Translations under genes and position numbers: made by a program
Notes under the pieces: generated by a model
What the model was told of the DNA's origin: nothing
Database searches by the model: none
What the model saw: only the letters and a program-made list of their open reading frames with translations
In this document: positions 33,445-41,917 of the stretch, piece after piece
How the letters are laid out: each line of letters begins with the position of its first letter
Numbering within the stretch: position 1 is the first letter of the stretch
Virus record (IMG/VR): IMGVR_UViG_3300030508_000022
Coordinates: 1 to 64,000 of that record
DNA length: 64,000 nt
Reading direction: 5' to 3' (one strand)
Source: a virus

Positions 33445-33834
33445 ATGTCACATATGAGAGCAATGGCCCTGCCTGAAATCAGGGACCTAGATACACTTCA
33501 AAAAGCCTGCAAACGGCTTGGTGGAGTTTTGGATACAGAAGCCAAGCAAGCTAAGTTCTATGCAGGGCAACAAAAGGGGTGCGATGCTGTGATTAAGTTC
33601 TCAGATAGCACATACGAGATAGCAGTAATCAAAAACGAAAATGGAGTGTATGAGATCGAGGCAGATCTGTATGACTCAAGGCTTCGCGCCATCGTTGGCA
33701 AAGACTGCTCTCTACTTAGTCAAGCATTCCAGATTGAGCAACACCGCAAAATCGCCAGGAATCAGGGGTATGAAGTTATCGAAAGGACAAACCCCAAGAA
33801 TGGTAACATCAAGCTGACAATTGAACGCCGATGA
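33445..33834 (+). CDS. Ycf35-like protein (DUF1257)
   Basis: The protein starts MSHMRAMALPEIRDLDTL, close to the MSHf...i.....L pattern of Ycf35, and continues with CKRLGG, a beta-rich middle (YEIAVIKNENGVYEIEADLYD) and an ending with a QGYEVIER and LTIERR pattern. Ycf35 proteins are small partners of unknown function, usually next to DUF2997 and an AAA+ ATPase. It overlaps the next start by four bases. Confidence 0.65.
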   Translation: MSHMRAMALPEIRDLDTLQKACKRLGGVLDTEAKQAKFYAGQQKGCDAVIKFSDSTYEIAVIKNENGVYEIEADLYDSRLRAIVGKDCSLLSQAFQIEQHRKIARNQGYEVIERTNPKNGNIKLTIERR

Positions 33835-34028
33835 GTGTAGAAACTATCGAAATCGAAATAACCCCAGAGGGGGTAGCTAGTATTGAAGCATTTGGGTTTA
33901 CTGGAGATGGCTGCAAAGCTGCCACCAAGGCACACGAAGCTATCTACAAGGAAGAAATTAGCAGTAAGGATAAACCCGAGCTGCACATGGGGACAAAAGT
34001 CTCCACTAAATCAAATGTCTCAAGATAA
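33831..34028 (+). CDS. DUF2997-like small protein (65 aa)
   Basis: The N-terminus (TIEIEITPEGVASIEAFGF), then TGDGCKAATKAHE, follows the DUF2997 pattern of a short beta hairpin, a Gly-x-Cys turn and a helix. DUF2997 genes commonly follow Ycf35 genes, as here. The stop overlaps the next gene's start by 14 bases. Confidence 0.6.
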   Translation: MSVETIEIEITPEGVASIEAFGFTGDGCKAATKAHEAIYKEEISSKDKPELHMGTKVSTKSNVSR

Positions 34029-34287
34029 AGAGATATCAATGATATTCGCCACTGATGGAACTGTTAAGTCAGTCTATCATGACGAATTGAGTATTTTTGA
34101 TCAAGGCCGCGTCAACAACTGTCGTGTGACAGATGTTGAATTCGATAACGAATCCCAAGAGTGGGTTGCGACCTTGATTAAGACGGGGCAAGTAATTGCC
34201 AAAGGTAAGAGCAGAAACGAAGTCCTAGCCCAGGAAGTATCTATTGTAGATGCCCTCCTGTTTGATGGACAAGACATACACCCATAA
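34015..34287 (+). CDS. Unknown small protein (90 aa)
   Basis: The frame is open from 33883, but that part overlaps the DUF2997-like gene. The ATG at 34015 (MSQDKEISMI) gives a compact alpha/beta protein with two beta hairpins (FATDGTVKSVYHDEL, VTDVEFDNESQEWVATL) and a C-terminal helix. It is probably part of the Ycf46 cluster. No family is recognised. Confidence 0.5.
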   Translation: MSQDKEISMIFATDGTVKSVYHDELSIFDQGRVNNCRVTDVEFDNESQEWVATLIKTGQVIAKGKSRNEVLAQEVSIVDALLFDGQDIHP

Positions 34288-34302
34288 ACACAAACAAACA
34301 AA

Positions 34303-34578
34303 ATGGAAAAAACACCAGAACCACGGTCCGAACAAGAAGTCCTCTGTGATATCGTTAGCCTCCTTGAGTCTAACAAGATCACTCAAAACGCAGATATTGC
34401 GTATATCTGCAGTCGCCTACTCAATCCCGACAAGATTCGTGGAGTGAAGCGCTCTGTCACGATGAAGCGCCAGAAGCAGTACCAGGCTTTCCAGGTCATG
34501 CTGGCTGGTATGGGCAAGCGTGCATCCAAGACGGTTTCTTCTTCTCCTAAGAAGAAAGCGGCCAAAGCATCTCGCTAA
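34303..34578 (+). CDS. Small basic protein (91 aa)
   Basis: An ACAAACAAACAAA leader precedes the ATG. The protein has an acidic N-terminal helix, a central helical domain (NADIAYICSRLL, then IRGVKRSVTMKRQKQY) and a Lys/Ser-rich tail (SSSPKKKAAKASR). The tail suggests nucleic-acid binding. A strong terminator follows 14 bases after the stop. Confidence 0.5.
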   Translation: MEKTPEPRSEQEVLCDIVSLLESNKITQNADIAYICSRLLNPDKIRGVKRSVTMKRQKQYQAFQVMLAGMGKRASKTVSSSPKKKAAKASR

Positions 34579-34592
34579 ATCCAAAGCTGAGG

Positions 34593-34623
34593 GCGGGGCA
34601 TCCATAGGGGTGCCCCGCTTTTT
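34593..34623 (+). terminator. Rho-independent terminator
   Basis: GCGGGGCA (34593-34600) pairs with TGCCCCGC (34611-34618) and is followed by five T residues. It ends the operon that holds the Ycf46 cluster and precedes the replication/repair operon. The next ATG begins six bases past the T-run. Confidence 0.8.
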
Positions 34624-34628
34624 GCGTC

Positions 34629-35750
34629 ATGATTAAAATAGCACACATTTCAGATTTACATATCGGTAGTCACCAGTGGGGTAATGTCGGTAGACAAAAA
34701 CACCACGGCAAGAATTTACACAAGCTCGCAGATGAGCTTAAGGATTACGACATCGTGATGATAACTGGAGATGTGTTTGACTCTCCAGAGCCTAGCCCAC
34801 TAGATGTGATCCAGTGGATATACTTCTGCCGAGACCTAAAGGGGTTTGGAGCAGAACTGATAGTTAATGTGGGGAATCACGATATGGTTGTCGGATCTGA
34901 GTATCAGTGGGTAGAGACTGGACTACTTGAGGAGCGTGATATTCACAAGGAGAAATCTGGTGATCTGCACGACACCATATTGGGGATTAAAATACTAAAT
35001 CTTAGTTATATACACAAAAAACAAATTAAAGATGTAATTAATAATATACCGGATGGAATGGACATTATTATGATGCATCAGTCAGCCGCTGGATTCTTAC
35101 CATCAATTGCTAGGCCGCAGCTAGACGAAGAAGATCTCGCAGAGCTTTCAAAGAAGTGCAAATACTTGGCATTAGGCGATCTTCACATTCACAAGATCAT
35201 GAAGCTATCTAATGGGTGTACTGCCGCATATCCTGGTACAAACTTCTTCTTGAAGTTGGGTGAGGAATGCAACGACTTCAAGTTCTTGGAGATCCAGTTC
35301 GACGAAACAAAAAAGAAGGTTTCAAAGATCAAATCCATTCCATATTCTCCAGATCAAGCCTCCTATGTAATAAACCTATTTGAATCAAGTAGCGTACTAG
35401 GTATTGTTGCTAAAGATCCATTTGCTTTTTACATTGTCAGATATACTCCCGCTCAAGAGGATGAAGCTAGGGGGCTAGTTTCTGAAGTCAACAAACACTT
35501 CCCAGGAGCTATCATTCACCTACATAGAGATAAGCCTCCAAAGGTGGCAGACTCCCTAGAGAGCGACAGTGAGGTTACGGAAGATACAGACTTCATATCT
35601 CTTGTAGAAAAAGAGAATAGCCTGGAACAGAGGGATGTAGATCTCGTTAGTGAGATATGGAACAACCCCTCTACAGATAATATAGCTGCAATCCTTGAAA
35701 AGGACTTAACCGAAACGATTCATGAAGCTCAGACACTACACAGCAAATAG
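34629..35750 (+). CDS. sbcD: SbcD/gp47-like exonuclease subunit
   Basis: This metallophosphoesterase forms the nuclease half of the SbcCD (T4 gp46/47) complex, which trims DNA ends during recombination-dependent replication. Its 373 aa carry the phosphodiesterase motifs in order: SDLHIG near residue 8, GDVFD near 47, GNHD near 79, MMHQS near 149 and GDLHIHK near 187. Bases 34990-35060 are AT-rich relative to the flanks. The matching SbcC gene lies downstream. Confidence 0.85.
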   Translation: MIKIAHISDLHIGSHQWGNVGRQKHHGKNLHKLADELKDYDIVMITGDVFDSPEPSPLDVIQWIYFCRDLKGFGAELIVNVGNHDMVVGSEYQWVETGLLEERDIHKEKSGDLHDTILGIKILNLSYIHKKQIKDVINNIPDGMDIIMMHQSAAGFLPSIARPQLDEEDLAELSKKCKYLALGDLHIHKIMKLSNGCTAAYPGTNFFLKLGEECNDFKFLEIQFDETKKKVSKIKSIPYSPDQASYVINLFESSSVLGIVAKDPFAFYIVRYTPAQEDEARGLVSEVNKHFPGAIIHLHRDKPPKVADSLESDSEVTEDTDFISLVEKENSLEQRDVDLVSEIWNNPSTDNIAAILEKDLTETIHEAQTLHSK

Positions 35751-36006
35751 TCACGCACTAGATCTTCTAAATGGAGTAATGGTGTTATTCTCATATGAGA
35801 CTCCAGTGGCGCTAAAGAGTGGTGACACTATCTACCGCTCCTCAACTAAGTACAGCCCTACAACAGGCAAACACATAACTGTGTGGAGACGTAGATTTGG
35901 TTATAACACGCCATTCCTAGAAGTATCTCCAGAAAGATTAGAGAGACTCATAGAAGAGAGGGCTAGGATGTTTTGTCTATACGACAACAGCGATGAAAAT
36001 AACTAG
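35722..36006 (+). CDS. Unknown small protein between SbcD and SbcC (94 aa)
   Basis: It overlaps the end of sbcD and the start of sbcC, so it is translated in the same unit. The sequence has a short helix then beta segments (MVLFSYETPVALKSGDTIYR) and a basic TVWRRRFG stretch, ending with a helix (PERLERLIEERARM). Similar small proteins of unknown role occur in many phages. No catalytic residues are seen. Confidence 0.55.
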   Translation: MKLRHYTANSHALDLLNGVMVLFSYETPVALKSGDTIYRSSTKYSPTTGKHITVWRRRFGYNTPFLEVSPERLERLIEERARMFCLYDNSDENN

Positions 36007-37780
36007 AGTAGAACTAAAAAACGTCACTCAGCATAGAGATGTCAATATCGATATCCATGATAACGTCGTTGGCATTATTGGTCAGAATGGATCAGGCAAA
36101 AGTAATTTTGCCTCTTCCATATCTATTGCTGTAACTGGGGAGTTTGGAAAAAAGAAGAAGGACCTGATTACTTATGGAGAGAAAACTGGCTCAATAGAGG
36201 TAAGTGGTATTATCAAAGATGTGCCATTTGTAATTAACAGGAATCTACACAACAACGAAGCATCGTTGGAGTATGGATCGGACACTATCAACGGATCAGA
36301 CGCTGTTACGGATAAGATGTTGGAACTACTGGGGTGCGACAAGTCATTCCTTCCCAATATGGTATTTGTTACTCAGCAGGATATTTTGGGGCTCTTATTT
36401 GGCAGGGCCGCTGAGAGGAATAAGATGCTCCAGAAGTTCTTTGGGTTAGAGAAGGCTGCAAAGATTGAGCAGCTAATTGGACGTTGGAAGTCAAACATCC
36501 CATACCCTGCAATAATTGACGAAAGCCAAGCTAGGGCTGCTATTGAGAGTGTCTCTAAGATGAAGAAAAATCTCGAGGCAGAGCTAGGTGAAAGGAGGGA
36601 TAAAATCTCGTCTCTTCGTGAATTTCTTGACTCTGCAAATGAGGATAAGATTCTTTCCAACAAGAAGAGGGCATTGCGCAAAGAGTCAATTGAAGCAAAG
36701 ATAGAGGAGAAGATCGCTTACAAAGAGTCTCTGTCTAATAGCTTAAAATCACTTACTATTCCCAAGGTAACTAACCTAGACATAGAAAATATCAAAGAAA
36801 GGTTGGCTAGTGCAGTCAAGGAGTCTGGAGGGATCAAGGAGATGATCAAGATTCTTGATGCAGCCAGTTGCTCTCACGACAAAAGTGGCGATTGCTCTAT
36901 ATGTGGGAACAAGTTGACAGAAGATATTGTAGAATCAATGGGTAGAAGGCTTGAGGAATCTCGTAAGGCATCATCCAAGATAGATAGAACCATCTTTGCT
37001 ATATCAAAAGAGTTAGAAGATGCTTCTAGCGAGTTGTCATCGTATGAGACCAAGAGGGATCAATATACTGCCAACATAGATAGCGCCAATACAGCTATTG
37101 AGGTTTTGAAAAAAGAGCTAGAAGATAATCAATGGCCAAAGCACTCATCTGAAGCGTACGAAGGTGGGCTGATGAATATACGAGATGCTCGCACAGAGAT
37201 GAGCAATGCAGAGGAACAGGCAAGTATAATAATCTCCTCCATTGGTGGATTAGTTGATCAGATTGCTCAGCACGAAAAAGACCTAGAGTCTGCCAAGACT
37301 GTGGGACTCAAGTATTCTGGGACTAAGATTCATGAGTCTAGGATTTCTAGGGTTAGAGATGTATTTAGGCATGATGGCATTAGTGGCCTTTATGTAAATT
37401 CCAAGATGAACCAAATGTGTTCATCTATTAACCAATACCTACAAAGCTTCGGAGCGCAATACCGAGTCAGTGTAGACAAAGATAATGATTTTGTGTGTGA
37501 CTTTGGATCCAAGAAGGTTCCAGCGTCAGACCTGTCTTGTGGACAAAAGGTAACACTATCTTTGGCATTTAGGTTTGCTGCTTGCGAGATCTTCTCGACA
37601 GGAGTGGACTTGATAGTCTTAGATGAACCAACCACATGGCTTGACAGAAACACCATTGCAAATTTTAAAGAAATCATCGAAAGTATTTCAGAACTCTCTG
37701 ATAGCCAGAACCTACAAATCCTGACTGTTACTCACGAGAGATCTCTGATCCCATACTTTAGACAAACAATCGAATTCTGA
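35993..37780 (+). CDS. sbcC: SbcC/gp46-like ATPase subunit
   Basis: This SMC/Rad50-family ATPase partners SbcD. Walker A (GQNGSGKS) is at residues 30-37, a zinc hook (CSICGNK) near 301, an ABC signature (DLSCGQKVTLSLAF) near 512, and Walker B (LIVLDEPTTW) near 540. Long charged helical arms flank the hook. At 595 aa the coiled coils are short, as in phage gp46 rather than in bacterial SbcC. The stop overlaps the next ATG (TGATG). Confidence 0.9.
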   Translation: MKITRVELKNVTQHRDVNIDIHDNVVGIIGQNGSGKSNFASSISIAVTGEFGKKKKDLITYGEKTGSIEVSGIIKDVPFVINRNLHNNEASLEYGSDTINGSDAVTDKMLELLGCDKSFLPNMVFVTQQDILGLLFGRAAERNKMLQKFFGLEKAAKIEQLIGRWKSNIPYPAIIDESQARAAIESVSKMKKNLEAELGERRDKISSLREFLDSANEDKILSNKKRALRKESIEAKIEEKIAYKESLSNSLKSLTIPKVTNLDIENIKERLASAVKESGGIKEMIKILDAASCSHDKSGDCSICGNKLTEDIVESMGRRLEESRKASSKIDRTIFAISKELEDASSELSSYETKRDQYTANIDSANTAIEVLKKELEDNQWPKHSSEAYEGGLMNIRDARTEMSNAEEQASIIISSIGGLVDQIAQHEKDLESAKTVGLKYSGTKIHESRISRVRDVFRHDGISGLYVNSKMNQMCSSINQYLQSFGAQYRVSVDKDNDFVCDFGSKKVPASDLSCGQKVTLSLAFRFAACEIFSTGVDLIVLDEPTTWLDRNTIANFKEIIESISELSDSQNLQILTVTHERSLIPYFRQTIEF

Positions 37781-37920
37781 TGGAAACAGAAAATGATGAT
37801 AATGAAGAAGATAATCGGTGCCCTATTTGCGATAATATATATCCACACAACCACAACGAGCAGACGTGGAAGGAGTTTGATGACTTTTGGAGCAAATTAG
37901 GGAGCGAAAATAAAAAATAA
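37780..37920 (+). CDS. Very small zinc-binding-type protein (46 aa)
   Basis: ATG at 37780 shares its A with the sbcC stop. The product is acidic and contains CPICDNIYPHNHNEQ, a CxxC followed by a His pair that could hold one zinc ion, then an FDDFWSKLG helix. It ends two bases before the exonuclease gene. Overlap on one side and close spacing on the other support it as a real gene. Confidence 0.5.
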   Translation: METENDDNEEDNRCPICDNIYPHNHNEQTWKEFDDFWSKLGSENKK

Positions 37921-37922
37921 CC

Positions 37923-38594
37923 ATGATACAAGTAATCGTAGACATCGAAACAGAACCTCTCTCAAGAGAGGAGATAGAGGCAGTAATGCCTGAGATCAAG
38001 GCAGCAGGGAACCTCAAGGACCCAGTAAAGATTGCTGCTGATATTGAAGATAAGAAGGCTAAGTTCTATGACCAAGCAGCCCTAAATCCACTCACAGCAA
38101 AAGTGTGTGCAGTGGGTGTCTGGGAAGTAGGCAAGGCGTCTCCAGTACTACATCACTCAAAGGACGAGAAAGACCTGATAACGGTATTCTCTAATCTGTG
38201 TGTTGGCAATGTCAGCGGTGTTCCAGAGATTGAGATAATTACATTCAATGGTATCTCATTCGATATTCCATTCTTGTGTAGGAGAGCCCTGAAGTATGGC
38301 AAGAACCTATTCCCATGGTTCTTCGGCATTGATGGTTCTCTTTCCAGGAATGCGCCATTGATTGACTTGGCTGCTATTTGGGACTGCCGTAGAAAAGATT
38401 ACGTCAGTCTGAATGAGCTGTCTATCCACCTAGGGAATGGAACCAAGACAAAGAGCAAGGAATTGTTCTGGCAGACACTCAAGCGAGATGTGAAAGAGGC
38501 TGAGGCTTATCTCACACACGATCTGAGTCTGACCTACGAAAATGCAAAATCCATGGGACTTATCAATGACCCACCTGAACGCACTGGAACCTAA
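37923..38594 (+). CDS. Predicted 3'-5' exonuclease, DnaQ/PolB-exonuclease-like
   Basis: The 223-aa protein carries the DEDD exonuclease motifs: VDIETEP (Asp7, Glu9), ITFNGISFDIPFL (with Asp in the second motif), and a C-terminal YLTHDLSLTYE. This fits the PolB-type stand-alone exonucleases. Since the phage polymerase here is of the PolIII alpha type, which lacks its own proofreading, this gene is a good candidate for the proofreading partner; that is inference. Confidence 0.75.
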   Translation: MIQVIVDIETEPLSREEIEAVMPEIKAAGNLKDPVKIAADIEDKKAKFYDQAALNPLTAKVCAVGVWEVGKASPVLHHSKDEKDLITVFSNLCVGNVSGVPEIEIITFNGISFDIPFLCRRALKYGKNLFPWFFGIDGSLSRNAPLIDLAAIWDCRRKDYVSLNELSIHLGNGTKTKSKELFWQTLKRDVKEAEAYLTHDLSLTYENAKSMGLINDPPERTGT

Positions 38595-38655
38595 GACAGC
38601 ATTCAAGTTGTTCAGAAAAAAGGCTAATGGAGATATCACGTCTCTGTCAAATTGA
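38566..38655 (+). pseudogene. Truncated copy of a common small phage protein
   Basis: A 29-codon frame beginning at 38566 encodes KTAFKLFRKKANGDITSL, a start typical of a small phage protein usually about 50-60 aa long (KLFRKKxDG...LF). It stops at TGA 38653-38655, while a +1 frame from there continues with VWYLAN before ending. The expected PTKG...RPGWH end is missing. A frameshifted remnant is likely. 38656-38760 holds nothing else convincing. Confidence 0.3.
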
Positions 38656-38760
38656 GTTGATCAGGCCGCAGATACAGGGTAGTGTCTGGTACCTTGCCAA
38701 CTGAATAAAAGTAATTGGACCGGTAAATACACAAAAACACAAGAAGATCGTAAAAACAAA

Positions 38761-39774
38761 ATGAAAGTATTATTTATACTAAAACTAAGACATGACTATG
38801 ACAGTTCTTATGGAGCCAAGGGGTTCTCTAGTGGATTGCAAAACTCAGCGACATTCGTGTCGGACATGCTAAGCAACAATTGCGTAGACTCAAAGATCGA
38901 GATTGTCGTGGACGGGAATTCCATCGATAGGGTTGTTACACAGCACAAGCCGAACATCGCTATCATTGAAGCACTGTGGGTAACTCCAGAGAAATTGAAG
39001 GAGCTTACTAAGCTGCACCCCAACATCACCTGGGTGATTCGGAATCACTCTGAGATTCCATTCCTAGCGAACGAAGGTATTGCTACGGACTGGGTCTATC
39101 AGTATGCACAGATCCCTGGGGTGTTTGTTTCGTCAAATACCGTTCGGTCATGCGAGAACATTTCTGTGTTCACAAAACAGAGAACTGTCTACCTGCCGAA
39201 CTACTACATCCACAAGAAAGTGGATAAGTTTGAACTTCCTACAGTACATAATGATGTAATTAACATTGGGTGCTTTGGAGCCATCCGGCCACTAAAGAAC
39301 CAGATGATGCAGGCAGTGGCTGCTATTGACTACGCGGAACGGAGTGGCGAGGTTCTGCACTTCCATATAAATTCCACGAGATTGGAGCAATGGGGTGCGC
39401 AGGTATACAAAAATCTAAAGAACCTATTTGCCAACAATGGATACCACGAACTAATCGAACACGAGTGGAAAGATCACAATACGTTTTGCTCTCTCATAAA
39501 GAGCATGGACGTTGTACTTGCAGCTAGCTATACAGAAACATTCTGTATCGTTGCAGCGGATGCTGTGTCTCAGGGCGTTCCTGTTGTATCTAGTGAAGAC
39601 ATCTTTTGGCTAAATAGCCTAAAGTGCAACCCAAACGACAGGAAGTCCATTGTCAGAGCTATAATCAAGTCACAGGGTATTTTAAAGCCCCTCTACTTGA
39701 TGAAGCAGAGGAATTCTCTAGAGAAGTATCTTGGTGATTCTTGGCAGCAGTGGATAGAGCAAGTACGCGATTGA
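38761..39774 (+). CDS. Glycosyltransferase, GT-B (family 4-like)
   Basis: The 337-aa protein has the two-domain GT-B layout. The N-terminal domain includes KPNIAIIEALWVTPEKL and HPNITWVIRNHSEIPF. The C-terminal domain starts near INIGCFGAIRPLKNQ and carries DVVLAASYTETFCIVAADAV, the Glu-containing E(x)7E-like donor site of GT4 enzymes. Phage glycosyltransferases may modify DNA bases, virion proteins or host surface sugars; the target here is unknown. An A-rich leader precedes the start. Confidence 0.7.
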   Translation: MKVLFILKLRHDYDSSYGAKGFSSGLQNSATFVSDMLSNNCVDSKIEIVVDGNSIDRVVTQHKPNIAIIEALWVTPEKLKELTKLHPNITWVIRNHSEIPFLANEGIATDWVYQYAQIPGVFVSSNTVRSCENISVFTKQRTVYLPNYYIHKKVDKFELPTVHNDVINIGCFGAIRPLKNQMMQAVAAIDYAERSGEVLHFHINSTRLEQWGAQVYKNLKNLFANNGYHELIEHEWKDHNTFCSLIKSMDVVLAASYTETFCIVAADAVSQGVPVVSSEDIFWLNSLKCNPNDRKSIVRAIIKSQGILKPLYLMKQRNSLEKYLGDSWQQWIEQVRD

Positions 39775-39780
39775 CATCCT

Positions 39781-39800
39781 CCCCGGCCTTTAGGCCGGGG
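39781..39800. repeat. IS200/IS605-end-like palindrome
   Basis: CCCCGGCC-TTTA-GGCCGGGG is flanked by TTGACATCCT on the left and ATTCCC on the right. This arrangement is typical of the hairpin ends of IS200/IS605 elements and their short non-autonomous relatives. No tnpA or tnpB gene lies in the window. It sits between the glycosyltransferase stop and the helicase start, so it may be a solo end left by excision or a miniature element. It can also act as a terminator, although no T-run follows. Confidence 0.5.
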
Positions 39801-39825
39801 ATTCCCACTAAATATGCAGAGCACA

Positions 39826-41271
39826 ATGAAAGTAACAATCACCAGATCTGGAGGGTACTTACGAATAGATCCGATCATTCCAGATCTTCTCGCAAAACTA
39901 TCTTTCTCTTACACAGTGAGGGATAAAATTAAGAAAAAGTTTTTTGATCAAAAGACTGGAAAGATGCGAGAGGTGTTTGTAGATGGTCCTATTGGTTCTG
40001 TTAAGAAGAACCTGTACAAAATAACAAAAGATGGGAATGGGGTAATTACGTACGATGGTCTATTGACCCTAGTAAAGAAAACCCTATTCAAGTTAAAATA
40101 TGAGATTGATATCCTTGAACCGAATGGTGCTATTTACGAAGAACCAGAAATAACCGAAAGGGTATTTGAAGGTCTCTATCCAGATCAAAAAACTGCGGTA
40201 GAGGCTGTCCTGAGTCACGATGGTGGGTGCTTAGTAAATGCAGCAACCAATACTGGTAAGACAAGGATAATCGCGGCACTCTGTAGGGCTTTTAGCAAAC
40301 ACAGGGGATTGGTTGTAACCAACCGCCAATCTGTAGCTACAAAGCTTTATAAAGATCTGCAGGATCTTGCTCCCGAGTGCGATCCAGGCGTCTACCTTTC
40401 ATCAAAAAAGGCGAAGGGTAGAACTATGGTAATAACATCAAAATCTCTACAAAAGTTTGATCCAAGTAATATTAGTTATATTCTGTTCGATGAGGCGCAT
40501 TCAGCATCAAGTCCGGTTACGTCAGAGCAATTGTTAAGATTCAAAACATCCAAAAAGTGTGGGTTCTCTGGAACCCTATCTGGTGGATTCAAGGGGCTTT
40601 CAAAATACCTTGAGTCTGTTTTTGGACCAACCGTGTTTACCTTAACAGATCAGGAGCTAGAGGAAATGGAAAGGGCTACTCCACTACATGTCTACACTAT
40701 AAAAGTAGACAAAGGGGTCCAGTTCTCAAAGACAACCCAGAATCTCACAATGGAGAAAAATGGGGTTTGGTACAACCGTCACAGGAACAAGCTACTTAGC
40801 GAGTGCGTGAATCTAGTCCCCAAAGACCAACAACTAGTAATCTATGTAAGAACTCTAGCGCACTTAGAGGAATTGATGTCCGACTATCTGAAAGACAGTG
40901 GATTTGAGATATACCACGGTAGCATATCTACAAAAGAGAAGATTAGGGTTATGGGTGGATTCAACTCTGGAGATATGAAGAGAATCATCTCTACTGACTG
41001 CCTGGCAGAGGGTGTAGATCCCAAGGCGCTGTTTGTGACTATAAATGCCAACTGGACTCAGTCTGATGTTTCGGTCCTTCAAAAAGCTGGAAGAAATAGA
41101 AGGTTGACAGAGGGTAAGGGGTATGGAGTAGTAATAGATTTCAACGACATGTGGTGTGAGAGAATGCAAAGAAAATCAAAAACTCGCATAGACCTATACA
41201 AATCAAGAGGATACAAATTATTTGAAGATGTCTCACCAGACCAAATACAATTTTTACAAGATGCAACCTGA
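39826..41271 (+). CDS. SF2 helicase, UvsW-like
   Basis: Starts are possible at 39814 and 39826 (MKVTITRSGG); the second is preferred. The protein has Walker A (ATNTGKT, about residue 141), a DEAH box (LFDEAHSA, near 223) and motif VI (QKAGRNRR) near the end, with an N-terminal domain before the motor like that of T4 UvsW. Such helicases unwind R-loops and branch-migrate recombination intermediates. The stop overlaps the next gene. Confidence 0.75.
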   Translation: MKVTITRSGGYLRIDPIIPDLLAKLSFSYTVRDKIKKKFFDQKTGKMREVFVDGPIGSVKKNLYKITKDGNGVITYDGLLTLVKKTLFKLKYEIDILEPNGAIYEEPEITERVFEGLYPDQKTAVEAVLSHDGGCLVNAATNTGKTRIIAALCRAFSKHRGLVVTNRQSVATKLYKDLQDLAPECDPGVYLSSKKAKGRTMVITSKSLQKFDPSNISYILFDEAHSASSPVTSEQLLRFKTSKKCGFSGTLSGGFKGLSKYLESVFGPTVFTLTDQELEEMERATPLHVYTIKVDKGVQFSKTTQNLTMEKNGVWYNRHRNKLLSECVNLVPKDQQLVIYVRTLAHLEELMSDYLKDSGFEIYHGSISTKEKIRVMGGFNSGDMKRIISTDCLAEGVDPKALFVTINANWTQSDVSVLQKAGRNRRLTEGKGYGVVIDFNDMWCERMQRKSKTRIDLYKSRGYKLFEDVSPDQIQFLQDAT

Positions 41272-41917
41272 AGAAGTAGATGCCAGTTCGCTAGCTAGAA
41301 AATGCCAGCGAGTCTACGAGTGCTTTAGGGGGCGATCAGCCCCTGGGTACAAGTGCGGCAAAAAGTTTGATAGTGAATGGTTCAAGTTGGCCAATACACT
41401 TATTAGACTAAAAGCAGATCCAGTAACCTACCTAGAATCACTTTTTGAGTGCTGGGGTGGTGCTCCATTTGTAAATCAACTGTGCTCCCCGAGAGCACAG
41501 AGCATTTACAACAATTATCTCAACAAAGGGAAAACCATTGGCGAGCTGGAGTTTACAAACCAAATAAGATACCTCAATGACGCCATAGCTTTCTATACAA
41601 AAACTCATGGAGAAGTCGACAATATTCTTGGTCTAGACTTCGTTCCGGTGAAGGCATATATTCGTATATTGCTATGCAGCGAGGACGTTTTACCAGAGTT
41701 TTTAGAAAGATATGGGGCAACTGCATACGCGGAGGTCAAGGCCAACCCATCAATTGACAAATATATAAAGGATACCTATGTCTCAAGATACAACAGATTA
41801 TTTCCACAAAGACTTTCAGAGGTCGATGATAGCGCACACGATACGCTGCCCGAGCCTTCTAAGGTACCTGCACGAAGGCAGATTTACCCACAACGACGTA
41901 GAGCTACCGATTCATAG
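41261..41917 (+). CDS. Unknown protein overlapping the helicase gene (218 aa)
   Basis: An earlier ATG at 41222 is possible, but the ATG at 41261 (MQPEEVDASS) gives a short overlap with the UvsW-like gene. The product has Cys residues (KCQRVYECFRG, YKCGKK), is helical, and ends very basic (VPARRQIYPQRRRATDS). It overlaps the DnaB-like gene by about 140 bases in another frame. In T4-like genomes, helicase loaders are found close to gp41, so a loader role is possible; no motif proves it. Confidence 0.45.
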   Translation: MQPEEVDASSLARKCQRVYECFRGRSAPGYKCGKKFDSEWFKLANTLIRLKADPVTYLESLFECWGGAPFVNQLCSPRAQSIYNNYLNKGKTIGELEFTNQIRYLNDAIAFYTKTHGEVDNILGLDFVPVKAYIRILLCSEDVLPEFLERYGATAYAEVKANPSIDKYIKDTYVSRYNRLFPQRLSEVDDSAHDTLPEPSKVPARRQIYPQRRRATDS

